From: an uncultured Syntrophobacterales bacterium
GTDB taxonomy: Bacteria > Desulfobacterota > Syntrophia > Syntrophales > UBA5619
Assembly (NCBI GenBank): GCA_903903205.1
Contig: CAIUXU010000375.1
Span: 1 to 7,237 of the forward strand
Direction: 5' to 3'
DNA length: 7,237 nucleotides
The translations under genes were made by a program, and so were the position numbers. The notes below the pieces were generated by a model. The model was not told the origin of the DNA and did not search any database. It saw only the letters and a list, made by a program, of their open reading frames with translations. Numbering within the stretch: position 1 is the stretch's first letter; every line of letters starts with the position of its first letter. This document shows, in pieces, positions 1 through 5,398 of this stretch.

Positions 1-198
1 CTTTTGGACATCAAAGGACGTCTCCCTGCTCACGATCATGGTTGCCAGGTAATCTACCCCTTCATTCCACCCGGGGCGGGCCGCACCTTTGTCCGGATCG
101 ACGACCGCGAACACGGCGGATGCGGGACTAAGAAAAAACAGCGCCGATCCGAAAAACAATATCAATACCAATACCACTCTTTCCCTAACCGATCTCAT
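1..198 (-). CDS. N-terminal part of an exported protein of unknown function (runs off the left edge)
   Basis: Sixty-six codons are open on the minus strand from an ATG at 198 to the window edge; the C-terminus lies outside. The protein begins with the basic stretch MRSVRER, followed by a hydrophobic core rich in V, L, I and F and then SPASAVFA, a typical Sec signal peptide with likely signal-peptidase-I cleavage after ASA or VFA (about residues 28-31). No lipobox cysteine is present. The start was chosen because GAAGGA (205-210) lies 6 nt upstream of this ATG; an in-frame ATG at 204 directly abuts that site and is too close. The visible mature part (about 35 residues, containing RPGWNEGVDYLATM) matches no family I recognise. 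A 5-bp GC hairpin (232-247) lies in the leader. Export is well supported; the function is unknown. Confidence 0.72.
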   Translation of the reverse strand, partial: MRSVRERVVLVLILFFGSALFFLSPASAVFAVVDPDKGAARPGWNEGVDYLATMIVSRETSFDVQK

Positions 199-204
199 TA
201 TCAT

Positions 205-210
205 TCCTTC
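205..210 (-). promoter_or_regulatory. Ribosome binding site deciding the start of the exported protein
   Basis: GAAGGA on the minus strand is 6 nt from the ATG at 198 and 0 nt from the in-frame ATG at 204, so it favours the downstream start. Confidence 0.6.
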
Positions 211-309
211 ATCTCGGATTCGATTCAACGACCGGGTTCGTGCCCGGAACAGCAACGCCGACTGCAATCCGCTACATAACTATTTACCTCGAGCAGATGC
301 AATCTTTTT

Positions 310-456
310 TTATGAATTAGATTTGTCTGCTGCCGCAGAAAGGTCAAGGCGCAGCATACCATCATCCCACGGTTTGGCGAGAAAACGGTAGACCCCGCCA
401 TCGTTTACTGCCCGCGTTGCCGCTTCAAACGTGGCGTCTCCAGAAATATATATGAA
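310..456 (-). pseudogene. Remnant of a response-regulator receiver domain (C-terminal third only)
   Basis: Read on the minus strand in a frame different from the phosphatase, this stretch encodes FIYISGDATFEAATRAVNDG, then GVYRFLAKPWDD, then about 17 more residues and a TAA (310-312). This is the beta4-alpha4-beta5-alpha5 end of a CheY-like receiver: S/T after beta4 in ISGD, the invariant lysine and proline of the KPW motif, and the VYRFLxKPWDD form common in receivers linked to HD-GYP or similar outputs. The phosphoacceptor aspartate half is missing: upstream in this frame the sequence is the shadow of the phosphatase gene and contains no receiver motifs and no ATG. The first 52 bp overlap the phosphatase 3' end. 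It is best read as a receiver gene whose 5' two thirds were lost by a deletion or insertion that brought the phosphatase gene next to it. The motif match is clear; the history is inferred. Confidence 0.7.
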
Positions 457-2219
457 TGATACCGAATGGTTACCTTTGATGCAAACGGAATCTTTTTCCC
501 AGCCAGATGCGTCTGTATGCTGGTCAGCTCCAAAGGACAGCCATGGGGAGCGGTAATGACGAGATCGACGTCTTTCGCGTTCGCCAGGGTGAAGCGGGCA
601 TCGTGGACAAGGCCCGAATGGCTACGGTCCAGGTTTTCAGCCAGGCGAAGGAAAGGGCTGAGTTGCAGGACGAGCTCTTGACCCGCGGCATCCAATCCGG
701 CAATCGCCTCAATCTTTTTATGGGTGAGGATTTTGTTGTGCGCGTGAACGATGCCGGCAATGACATCGGTTTCCCACTGGTTGAAGCCCGGCAAATCGGC
801 ATTGCGGATAAAATAGGCGCCGTGTACAGGGTGGTTTGTGAAAGAAAGAAATATTCCGATGTCGTGGAGTTGGGCCGCCCAGGCGAGCAATTCGCGTTCA
901 CGTTTCCCGAACTTGTGCAGCTTGCATGAACGTGCGCTGTCGAAGAGCGCCAGCGATAATTGCGCCACCTGTCTGGCATGTGGTTCATCGTAGTTGCAAC
1001 TGCGTCCAAGCTGCATCACGCTGCGGGCACGCACCGACATTTCGGCGACTTCCGGCGAATAGACGACGCGGTTCAAATAATCGACCAGCAGCCCGTCACG
1101 CAGCCCGCGTTCGCTCACCTTGATACGATTTATGCCGAGCTCCTGCATCAAGGTGTGAACAATCGCCATCCCGGCAATGATTATGTCCGCCCGCGCCGGA
1201 TTCATGCCCGGCAGATTTTTCCGCTCCTGTGCGGTCAGCGGACACAGCAGGCGCGGCAACAGTTCGATATCACGGAGAATTATCTCAAGCGCTCTATTTG
1301 TATCGTCTTTCCTTAACGCGCGGGCGGCGAGGACGGCCAATGCTTCGATCGTGCCGGAACTGCCGACGACCAAGTCGAAGGGATAGTCGCGCAAATGTTG
1401 GAGAGAACGAATAGCCTTGCTGCGCACGTGCGCCTGGATCCTGGCATAGGTCGCCGCCGATACCGGCGCCGCAGGATCGTCAATAAACTTTGCGGTGAGT
1501 CGCAGGGCGCCCAGTTTCAACGAATCCAGGTAGGCATACCCCTGCTGGTCGCCAACAACCAGCTCGGTGCTGCCCCCTCCGATATCAATGAACAGCGCGC
1601 GCTGTTTGCCCAGATCCAAACCGCCGGCGACACCGAGGTAGATCAACCGCGCTTCTTCACGTCCGGAAATCACATGCAGATCGACGCCGGTCTCTTGCTG
1701 AAAGCGGTCGATGAACTCGTTTTGATTCTCCGCTTCGCGCGTGGCGGATGTGGCGACGGCGATAACCTCTGTTGCGTTGAACGATCGCGCCATCTCGGCG
1801 AATTGACGGCAGACGGATACTGCGCGCTGCATTGCCTCCGGATGCAGGCGATGGTCGGAAAATCCTTCCCCCAGCCGGATGGCTTCCTTTTGCTGGGAGA
1901 TGATGGACCAGGAGTGGTTGGGGTTGATGCGCACCACCAGCAAGCGCACAGAATTTGTGCCCAAATCGATAAAGGCTGCGATACGCTCGGAAGAGGTGAG
2001 GCCGGCCGGCATCTGAAACTGATTTCCATCAATGCCTTTGGCGACCGCAAAACCGTTCCCGGCAATCTGCGGAGAAACCCAGGATTGGGCGATGACGACG
2101 TTCCGTCCCTTGAGGCCCCGCATGGTCTTGGCAGGGTTGCCGGGATGGTAGCCGACCAGGTTATTCAGCCCCGTTTTTTGAATCCCGCGGCTATCGCGGT
2201 TGATGTGCGGGTATTGCAT
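405..2219 (-). CDS. Ppx/GppA-family phosphatase (exopolyphosphatase / pppGpp phosphohydrolase) with C-terminal HD domain
   Basis: The family releases orthophosphate from polyphosphate or converts pppGpp to ppGpp in the cytoplasm. The 604-residue product shows the ASKHA-type fold: FIDLGTNSVRLL (about 83-94), ATSATREAEN (156-165, containing the family's catalytic glutamate), FIDIGGGSTEL (210-220), VVGSSGTIEAL (284-294) and SERGLRDGLL (369-378). A HD-type C-terminal domain with AAQLHDIG (448-455) follows. This long form with HD domain fits Ppx/GppA of about 500-540 residues; sequence cannot separate Ppx from GppA activity. About 70 residues precede the core. I used ATG 2219 because the extension has gene-like codon use (about 70% G/C at third positions), but ATG 2012 (535 aa) matches usual family length. 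Neither has a strong Shine-Dalgarno. It starts 9 nt after the arsC stop, suggesting co-transcription. The last ~16 residues read out of frame through the receiver-domain remnant, so the native C-terminus is altered. Confidence 0.9.
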   Translation of the reverse strand: MQYPHINRDSRGIQKTGLNNLVGYHPGNPAKTMRGLKGRNVVIAQSWVSPQIAGNGFAVAKGIDGNQFQMPAGLTSSERIAAFIDLGTNSVRLLVVRINPNHSWSIISQQKEAIRLGEGFSDHRLHPEAMQRAVSVCRQFAEMARSFNATEVIAVATSATREAENQNEFIDRFQQETGVDLHVISGREEARLIYLGVAGGLDLGKQRALFIDIGGGSTELVVGDQQGYAYLDSLKLGALRLTAKFIDDPAAPVSAATYARIQAHVRSKAIRSLQHLRDYPFDLVVGSSGTIEALAVLAARALRKDDTNRALEIILRDIELLPRLLCPLTAQERKNLPGMNPARADIIIAGMAIVHTLMQELGINRIKVSERGLRDGLLVDYLNRVVYSPEVAEMSVRARSVMQLGRSCNYDEPHARQVAQLSLALFDSARSCKLHKFGKRERELLAWAAQLHDIGIFLSFTNHPVHGAYFIRNADLPGFNQWETDVIAGIVHAHNKILTHKKIEAIAGLDAAGQELVLQLSPFLRLAENLDRSHSGLVHDARFTLANAKDVDLVITAPHGCPLELTSIQTHLAGKKIPFASKVTIRYHSYIFLETPRLKRQRGQ

Positions 2220-2228
2220 AAGCAACCA

Positions 2229-2660
2229 TTATGACTCGGGGGAGACGCCCCAATCGTTGACCATTTTTTTGATATCGCACCGGATTTTCCGGATTGCATC
2301 CATCTTTTCCTCCCACGTGCCGGTTAGAAGCGCCGGGTCGGGGAAACTCCAGTGAAGACGTTTGACGATACCGGGGAAAACAGGGCATCGTTCGGCGGCC
2401 GTCTCGTCGCAAACGGTGATGACAAAGGAAAACAGCTCGCCCTTCTTGAAGAGATCGTAAATGCTTTTGGTCCGGTTCCGGGAAATATCGACCCCGACTT
2501 CATCCATCGCCGCCACAACGAGGGGGTTCAGCGTCCCCGGCTCAAGCCCGGCGCTCTTCGCTTCGAACCTGTCGCCGTAGAGAAAATTCAACCAGGCTTC
2601 CGCCATCTGGCTGCGGGCGCTGTTGTGAATGCAGACAAAGAGAACTTTTTGCTTTTTCAC
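2229..2660 (-). CDS. arsC: Arsenate reductase, thioredoxin-coupled type (LMW protein tyrosine phosphatase fold)
   Basis: This cytoplasmic enzyme reduces arsenate to arsenite through a cysteine relay. The 143-residue product opens with KVLFVCIHNSARSQMAEAW, which contains the phosphatase P-loop CX5R as C10 to R16. C84 and C92 lie in VCDETAAERCPVFPG and correspond in spacing to the two extra redox cysteines of thioredoxin-dependent ArsC (S. aureus pI258 type: 10, 82, 89). D108 in SFPDPA is the expected general acid. The start is GTG at 2660: GGGAG lies 7 nt upstream and the family motif begins immediately. The frame stays open to 2729, but those 23 extra codons cross two hairpins and look non-coding. 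It sits between pstS and the phosphatase on the same strand, so it is probably expressed with the phosphate-uptake gene. No arsR, arsB or acr3 is visible. An ordinary LMW-PTP is less likely because the three-cysteine set is complete. Confidence 0.93.
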   Translation of the reverse strand: MKKQKVLFVCIHNSARSQMAEAWLNFLYGDRFEAKSAGLEPGTLNPLVVAAMDEVGVDISRNRTKSIYDLFKKGELFSFVITVCDETAAERCPVFPGIVKRLHWSFPDPALLTGTWEEKMDAIRKIRCDIKKMVNDWGVSPES

Positions 2661-2685
2661 CTTTTCACTCCCATGTCGATCCGCT

Positions 2686-2727
2686 CCGGCTGTGCAGAGC
2701 CGGGACGGGCCGTCAACGACCCGCCCC
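2686..2727 (-). other. Two adjacent hairpins between pstS and arsC
   Basis: On the minus strand GGGGCGGGTC and GGCCCGTCCC pair over 10 positions (two G-U wobbles) around a 6-nt loop GTTGAC (2702-2727). CCGGCT and AGCCGG then pair perfectly around the loop CTGCAC (2686-2703), sharing two bases with the first stem, so the two structures partly exclude each other at their junction. No T-run follows, so a simple intrinsic terminator is unlikely. The position, 38 nt after the pstS stop and 26 nt before the arsC start, fits an mRNA 3'-end stabiliser or partial attenuator that makes pstS more abundant than arsC. The function is inferred. Confidence 0.55.
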
Positions 2728-2764
2728 AACTCAAAGGTTCAGCAGCTTCTACTTGGCGCCTTGC

Positions 2765-3589
2765 CTATTTCTTCTTCGGCAGCGGAACGAACCCTTCCTT
2801 CTTTACCAGTGCCTGACCAGCCGGACTCAGGACGAACTTCATGTACTTTGCCGTCTCATCCTTCGGCTCCCCGTTCGTGTACATGTAGAGGAATCTGGAA
2901 ACGGGGAATTCCTTGGAAAGGGCCGTCTTGTCCGAGGCCTTGATCCCGTTCACCGTCAACGCTTTTACGCTCTTGTTGACATACCCGAGGCCGATATACC
3001 CGATGGCGTATTTGTTCTTCGAAATCGCCTGCACGATTGCCCCGTTGGAGGCCTGTAGTTGCGCCTTCGGCGTCACCTTTGCCTTATTCAGGACCAACTC
3101 CCCCCATGCCTCGAAGGTTCCGGAACTGCTGTCCCTGGAAATCACCACGATTTCCAGGTTTTCGCCGCCCACTTCTTTCCAGTTCGTGATCTGGCCCTGA
3201 TAGATCTGGCTCAACTGCTCGACGGTCAGGTCTTTGACCTTGTTTTTCGGACTGACGATCGGAACGATCGCGTCGATCGCCACGATGGTTTCCACGGGCT
3301 CGACATTCTTGGATTTGGCCTGTTCCACTTCCGTCTTCTTGATCTCTCTGGATGAATTCGCGATGTCCGTCGAACCGTCGATCAGCGCTTTGATGCCATC
3401 GCCCGAACCTCCGCCGGAAAGCGAAATATTCACCCCCGGATTGGCCTTCATGTAGGCTTCGAGAGTCACCTGGGCGATCGGCAACACCGTTGTCGATCCC
3501 TTGATCACGACGTTCCCCGCCAAGGCCGTGCCAATACCAACCGCCAGGAACAGGGAAACCAGAACCAACTGCTTTAGATACTTTTTCAT
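2765..3589 (-). CDS. pstS: Phosphate ABC transporter periplasmic substrate-binding protein
   Basis: PstS captures orthophosphate in the periplasm and delivers it to the PstCAB transporter. The 274-residue product has a clear Sec signal peptide (MKKYLKQ, hydrophobic core, cleavage after ALA at residue 24). Phosphate-binding motifs are in the usual order: KGSTTVLP (30-37), SGGGSGDGIKAL (58-69), DIANSSREIK (75-84) and SRDSSSGTFEAW (151-162). GYIGLGYV (197-204) and a C-terminal LSPAGQALVKKEGFVPLP segment complete the short PstS form. The start is firm: AAGGAG (3598-3603) lies 8 nt upstream of the ATG. A four-unit Pho box and a -10 precede it. Oddly, pstC, pstA, pstB and phoU do not follow; arsC and a Ppx/GppA phosphatase do. 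The permease must be encoded elsewhere, or this is a dedicated extra binding protein. A related PstS-family anion binder cannot be fully excluded. Confidence 0.95.
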   Translation of the reverse strand: MKKYLKQLVLVSLFLAVGIGTALAGNVVIKGSTTVLPIAQVTLEAYMKANPGVNISLSGGGSGDGIKALIDGSTDIANSSREIKKTEVEQAKSKNVEPVETIVAIDAIVPIVSPKNKVKDLTVEQLSQIYQGQITNWKEVGGENLEIVVISRDSSSGTFEAWGELVLNKAKVTPKAQLQASNGAIVQAISKNKYAIGYIGLGYVNKSVKALTVNGIKASDKTALSKEFPVSRFLYMYTNGEPKDETAKYMKFVLSPAGQALVKKEGFVPLPKKK

Positions 3590-3597
3590 TTTCTTTT

Positions 3598-3603
3598 CTC
3601 CTT
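3598..3603 (-). promoter_or_regulatory. Ribosome binding site of pstS
   Basis: AAGGAG on the minus strand, 8 nt before the pstS ATG; a near-perfect Shine-Dalgarno within an A-rich leader. Confidence 0.8.
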
Positions 3604-3617
3604 TGAATTTTCGGGGG

Positions 3618-3673
3618 AGTATAGAGATCTTTTATTGCAATATGATGACAGCCCCGTGAAGATTCCGTGAAAG
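3618..3673 (-). promoter_or_regulatory. Pho-box promoter of pstS (four PhoB-type units plus -10)
   Basis: Four 7-bp units lie on the minus strand at exact 11-bp steps: CTTTCAC (3667-3673), TCTTCAC (3656-3662), CTGTCAT (3645-3651) and TTGCAAT (3634-3640). CTGTCAT is identical to the E. coli PhoB half-site. Ten bases after the last unit is TATACT (3618-3623), a good sigma-70 -10. There is no separate -35, as expected for PhoB-activated promoters where the box replaces it. Transcription should start near 3611, giving a short leader of about 20 nt. Since phosphate limitation activates PhoB in known systems, pstS and probably arsC and the phosphatase should be induced by low phosphate. Confidence 0.88.
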
Positions 3674-3716
3674 AGTTAACGATATCTCTTTGAATGTTTT
3701 TAGTGTGGATTCTCCG

Positions 3717-3875
3717 ATGAAAGGCACGGTCTCGGCTGGGGATCCGACCAAGCTCACCTTCAAGGTTGTTTCAATCGACCCTGATGTGAAAAACATGACT
3801 GTGAGAGATTATAAATGGAATACCAAGACGTGGGGTGCGGCGACCACCATATCGCTGTTCCCCCGCAGAAACTGA
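3717..3875 (+). CDS. Short plus-strand ORF of unknown function, probably a gene remnant
   Basis: Fifty-two residues start at ATG 3717; the frame can also begin at TTG 3690. The text is plausible protein: MKGTVSAGDPTKLTFKVVS, then IDPDVKNMTVRDYKWNTKTW, an alternating pattern typical of small beta domains. Codon third positions are GC-rich like a gene. There is no good Shine-Dalgarno (only TGGA at a plausible distance), no signal peptide and no promoter I can see: the Pho box beside it points the other way. The product stops abruptly at LFPRRN, immediately before the hairpin at the lgt-like 3' end. This is more consistent with an internal fragment of a once longer exported beta-rich protein than with an intact gene. 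It is the only plausible coding element in the 327-bp space between pstS and the lgt-like gene. Confidence 0.35.
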   Translation: MKGTVSAGDPTKLTFKVVSIDPDVKNMTVRDYKWNTKTWGAATTISLFPRRN

Positions 3876-3908
3876 TTTATGCAGGCGTCTGCCCGTAATC
3901 CGCGAGAG

Positions 3909-3941
3909 GCATGTGGTCAAATCTTTTCCTTGACCACATGC
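3909..3941. other. Perfect 12-bp hairpin containing the stop codon of the lgt-like gene
   Basis: GCATGTGGTCAA and TTGACCACATGC form a perfect 12-bp inverted repeat around a 9-nt loop. On the minus strand the final codons of the lgt-like gene make up one arm and the loop, and its TGA (3917-3919) falls at the start of the other arm. There is no T-run on either side, so it does not look like a standard intrinsic terminator. It lies between convergent units (the lgt-like gene and the short plus-strand ORF), where a bidirectional 3'-end structure would make sense. Rho-assisted termination or mRNA protection are the likely roles; both are inferred. Confidence 0.6.
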
Positions 3942-4969
3942 AGTCGGACCGTGGCGCCGGTCACCCGGCTCCTGCCGGTAAGGATGAAAGCTGTAATCCA
4001 GAGGAGCTCAAAAAAGAGGATAACACTTGGATCCCATAGGGTGATCAGGCCCACCAGGAGGTTCGGAATTCCCGTTTCGGCTGCGGGGAAAAAGGCCAGC
4101 AGAAGAAAGACATACAGAATGGAGAGCAAGGCCATGACCTGATAAGCCGTGATCCTGCCCGTTCCGCGGTAGTCCGCTCTGACAAATTCGGACAGGGCTC
4201 GCCACGCTTGTGTCACGACAAGAAGACCGGCAAAGACCTCGAGATGGAAGCCTTTCAGAAAGCCGTAGCATCCCAAAACCCCGGTCCCCGTAAGAAGGAG
4301 CGCTGTCACGGCCTGGATCGGGATGACCTCCTGGCCGTCCAGATGATGGGCATAGGCGATCTTTTTGGTCTGCCCGGAAAAGATGAAAGCACGTCCCGAA
4401 AAGATCCTTTGCAGCAGCGGATGAGATGCCGCAAGGGGATTTCCGTAACAGCAGCCGAAGCTGATGCAGGCCAGCCTGCCGATCCCCTCGCCGACGGCAT
4501 AGGCGATGGCAATCGCCGCCAACACGCTCAAAACGGGTGCGTTGAAACCCATCCGGACACCCATTGTTCCATTGATGAACTGGATGATCCAGGGTGCAGC
4601 GATCAGACCGACGAAAGAGGCGCCGCCCACGGTAAAAGTGTTAGCCTTTCCTTCGACCCAGGAGGCGATCAGCTTTGATGCCGGCATGCAGATCGCCAGG
4701 ATGGCCGTTATGATGGCCAGGGCGCCGACGACCGGCACGGAAAGCGACCCCATGAGGATGAAAAACAGGACCGCGGCCAGCAGGTAAGCCGTGGCATTGA
4801 AGAACCCGTAATAGGTCAAGTTCAGACCTTTCCATGTGCCGTCTGCCTCCTTTTCGGACAGAAGGCACCCGATGACCTGCCACCGCTCCTTCGGCAGAAC
4901 CTTGAAGCCCCAGAGGAGCAGGGAAGCCATAACAACGCTCAAACCGATGATAAAGATTTCAGAAAGCAT
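3917..4969 (-). CDS. Lgt-like (prolipoprotein diacylglyceryl transferase family) integral membrane protein, divergent
   Basis: Canonical Lgt moves diacylglyceryl from phosphatidylglycerol to the lipobox cysteine of prolipoproteins in the inner membrane. The 350-residue product has about seven or more hydrophobic segments, starting at residues 4-22. TVGGASFVGLIAAPW (113-127) resembles the Lgt GG-loop. AVGEGIGRLACISFGCCYG (158-176) is the Lgt signature region, with arginine 165 kept. HLDGQEVIPIQAVTAL (209-224) and ALSEFVRADYRGTGRI (258-273) match the Lgt P-x-Q and RF-x-E-x-x-R regions. The signature is divergent: the GRxxN asparagine that is essential in E. coli is cysteine here, followed by GCCYG. 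It is therefore probably a paralogue with another or altered substrate. The start is ATG 4969, with GGTGG 6 nt upstream; the coding region begins inside the dksA-like gene (11-nt overlap), implying translational coupling. Upstream in-frame codons are arginine-rich and non-membrane-like. Confidence 0.82.
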   Translation of the reverse strand: MLSEIFIIGLSVVMASLLLWGFKVLPKERWQVIGCLLSEKEADGTWKGLNLTYYGFFNATAYLLAAVLFFILMGSLSVPVVGALAIITAILAICMPASKLIASWVEGKANTFTVGGASFVGLIAAPWIIQFINGTMGVRMGFNAPVLSVLAAIAIAYAVGEGIGRLACISFGCCYGNPLAASHPLLQRIFSGRAFIFSGQTKKIAYAHHLDGQEVIPIQAVTALLLTGTGVLGCYGFLKGFHLEVFAGLLVVTQAWRALSEFVRADYRGTGRITAYQVMALLSILYVFLLLAFFPAAETGIPNLLVGLITLWDPSVILFFELLWITAFILTGRSRVTGATVRLHVVKEKI

Positions 4970-5366
4970 GATTTTCCACCACTGCATTATGATAAAAGGG
5001 ATGCCTGCCCCGGTGCTTCTGATAATACTCCGTCTTTTCCTTGCAGGGTGTGCAGAGACGGCTGATCGGCGCCCGCAGAAGCCTTTTTGGCGAGATCTCT
5101 TTTCCGCAGCGGATGCAAATGCCGAACTGACCCCGGTCGATGCTCTGGATCGCCTCGAGAATCTCCCGGATTTGCTGGCTTTCCCTGGCCTGGATAGCCA
5201 GATCCAAACTACGGTCATGTTCCGTGGCCGCCTGGTCGAGAAAATCCGGCAAATTGTCCGGTGATGCCTTCATCCGAACGGTCTTCTTGTTGACGGCATC
5301 CTGCAGTTCATCCATTATGGTAACGAGTTGCCACCTCACGTTTTCCAGTACCTTCCGGTTGACCAT
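4959..5366 (-). CDS. DksA/TraR-family zinc-finger regulator
   Basis: DksA-type proteins enter the RNA polymerase secondary channel and adjust promoter output, often with ppGpp. The 135-residue product has a helical N-terminal half (about 5-78) and a C4 zinc finger: C84, C87, C105 and C108 with C-x2-C-x17-C-x2-C spacing in GICIRCGKEISPKRLLRAP and following residues. The coiled-coil tip motif DxxDxA is present as D41-F-L-D44-Q-A46, aligning with E. coli DksA D71/D74/A76, so RNA polymerase binding is plausible. At 135 residues it is a little shorter than E. coli DksA (151). The start is firm: AAGGAGG lies 5 nt before ATG 5366. It starts 32 nt after the psd stop and its 3' end overlaps the lgt-like start by 11 nt, so the three genes look like one operon. 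Whether it is the cell's main DksA or a local paralogue cannot be told from the window. Confidence 0.9.
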   Translation of the reverse strand: MVNRKVLENVRWQLVTIMDELQDAVNKKTVRMKASPDNLPDFLDQAATEHDRSLDLAIQARESQQIREILEAIQSIDRGQFGICIRCGKEISPKRLLRAPISRLCTPCKEKTEYYQKHRGRHPFYHNAVVENHAF

Positions 5367-5371
5367 CTGCG

Positions 5372-5378
5372 CCTCCTT
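5372..5378 (-). promoter_or_regulatory. Ribosome binding site of the dksA-like gene
   Basis: AAGGAGG on the minus strand, 5 nt before ATG 5366, in the 32-nt gap after psd. It rules out the long upstream extension of this reading frame, which is only a shadow of psd. Confidence 0.85.
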
Positions 5379-5398
5379 ATTTGTTGTTGGTATTCCAT

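Noticed and set aside
270..309. Sigma-70 promoter for the 1-198 gene (TTGCAT, 17 bp, TTATGT)
   Set aside because: Both hexamers match the consensus poorly; not enough to annotate.
524..1009. 161-codon minus-strand frame inside the phosphatase
   Set aside because: It is a shadow frame of the Ppx/GppA HD-domain region, with no motif of its own.
1395..2234. 279-codon open frame on the plus strand
   Set aside because: It lies antisense to the phosphatase, whose motifs are unmistakable; the plus-strand product has no recognisable domain and no Shine-Dalgarno.
2661..2729. ArsC start at 2729
   Set aside because: The 23 extra residues cross the hairpins and precede the normal family start; GTG 2660 has GGGAG at 7 nt.
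3909..3941. Intrinsic terminator at the lgt-like 3' end
   Set aside because: The stem is perfect but no T-run follows on either strand, so it is reported only as a hairpin.
4970..5218. Upstream extension of the lgt-like frame to 433 codons
   Set aside because: The residues are arginine/serine-rich shadow of the dksA-like gene; membrane segments begin only after ATG 4969.
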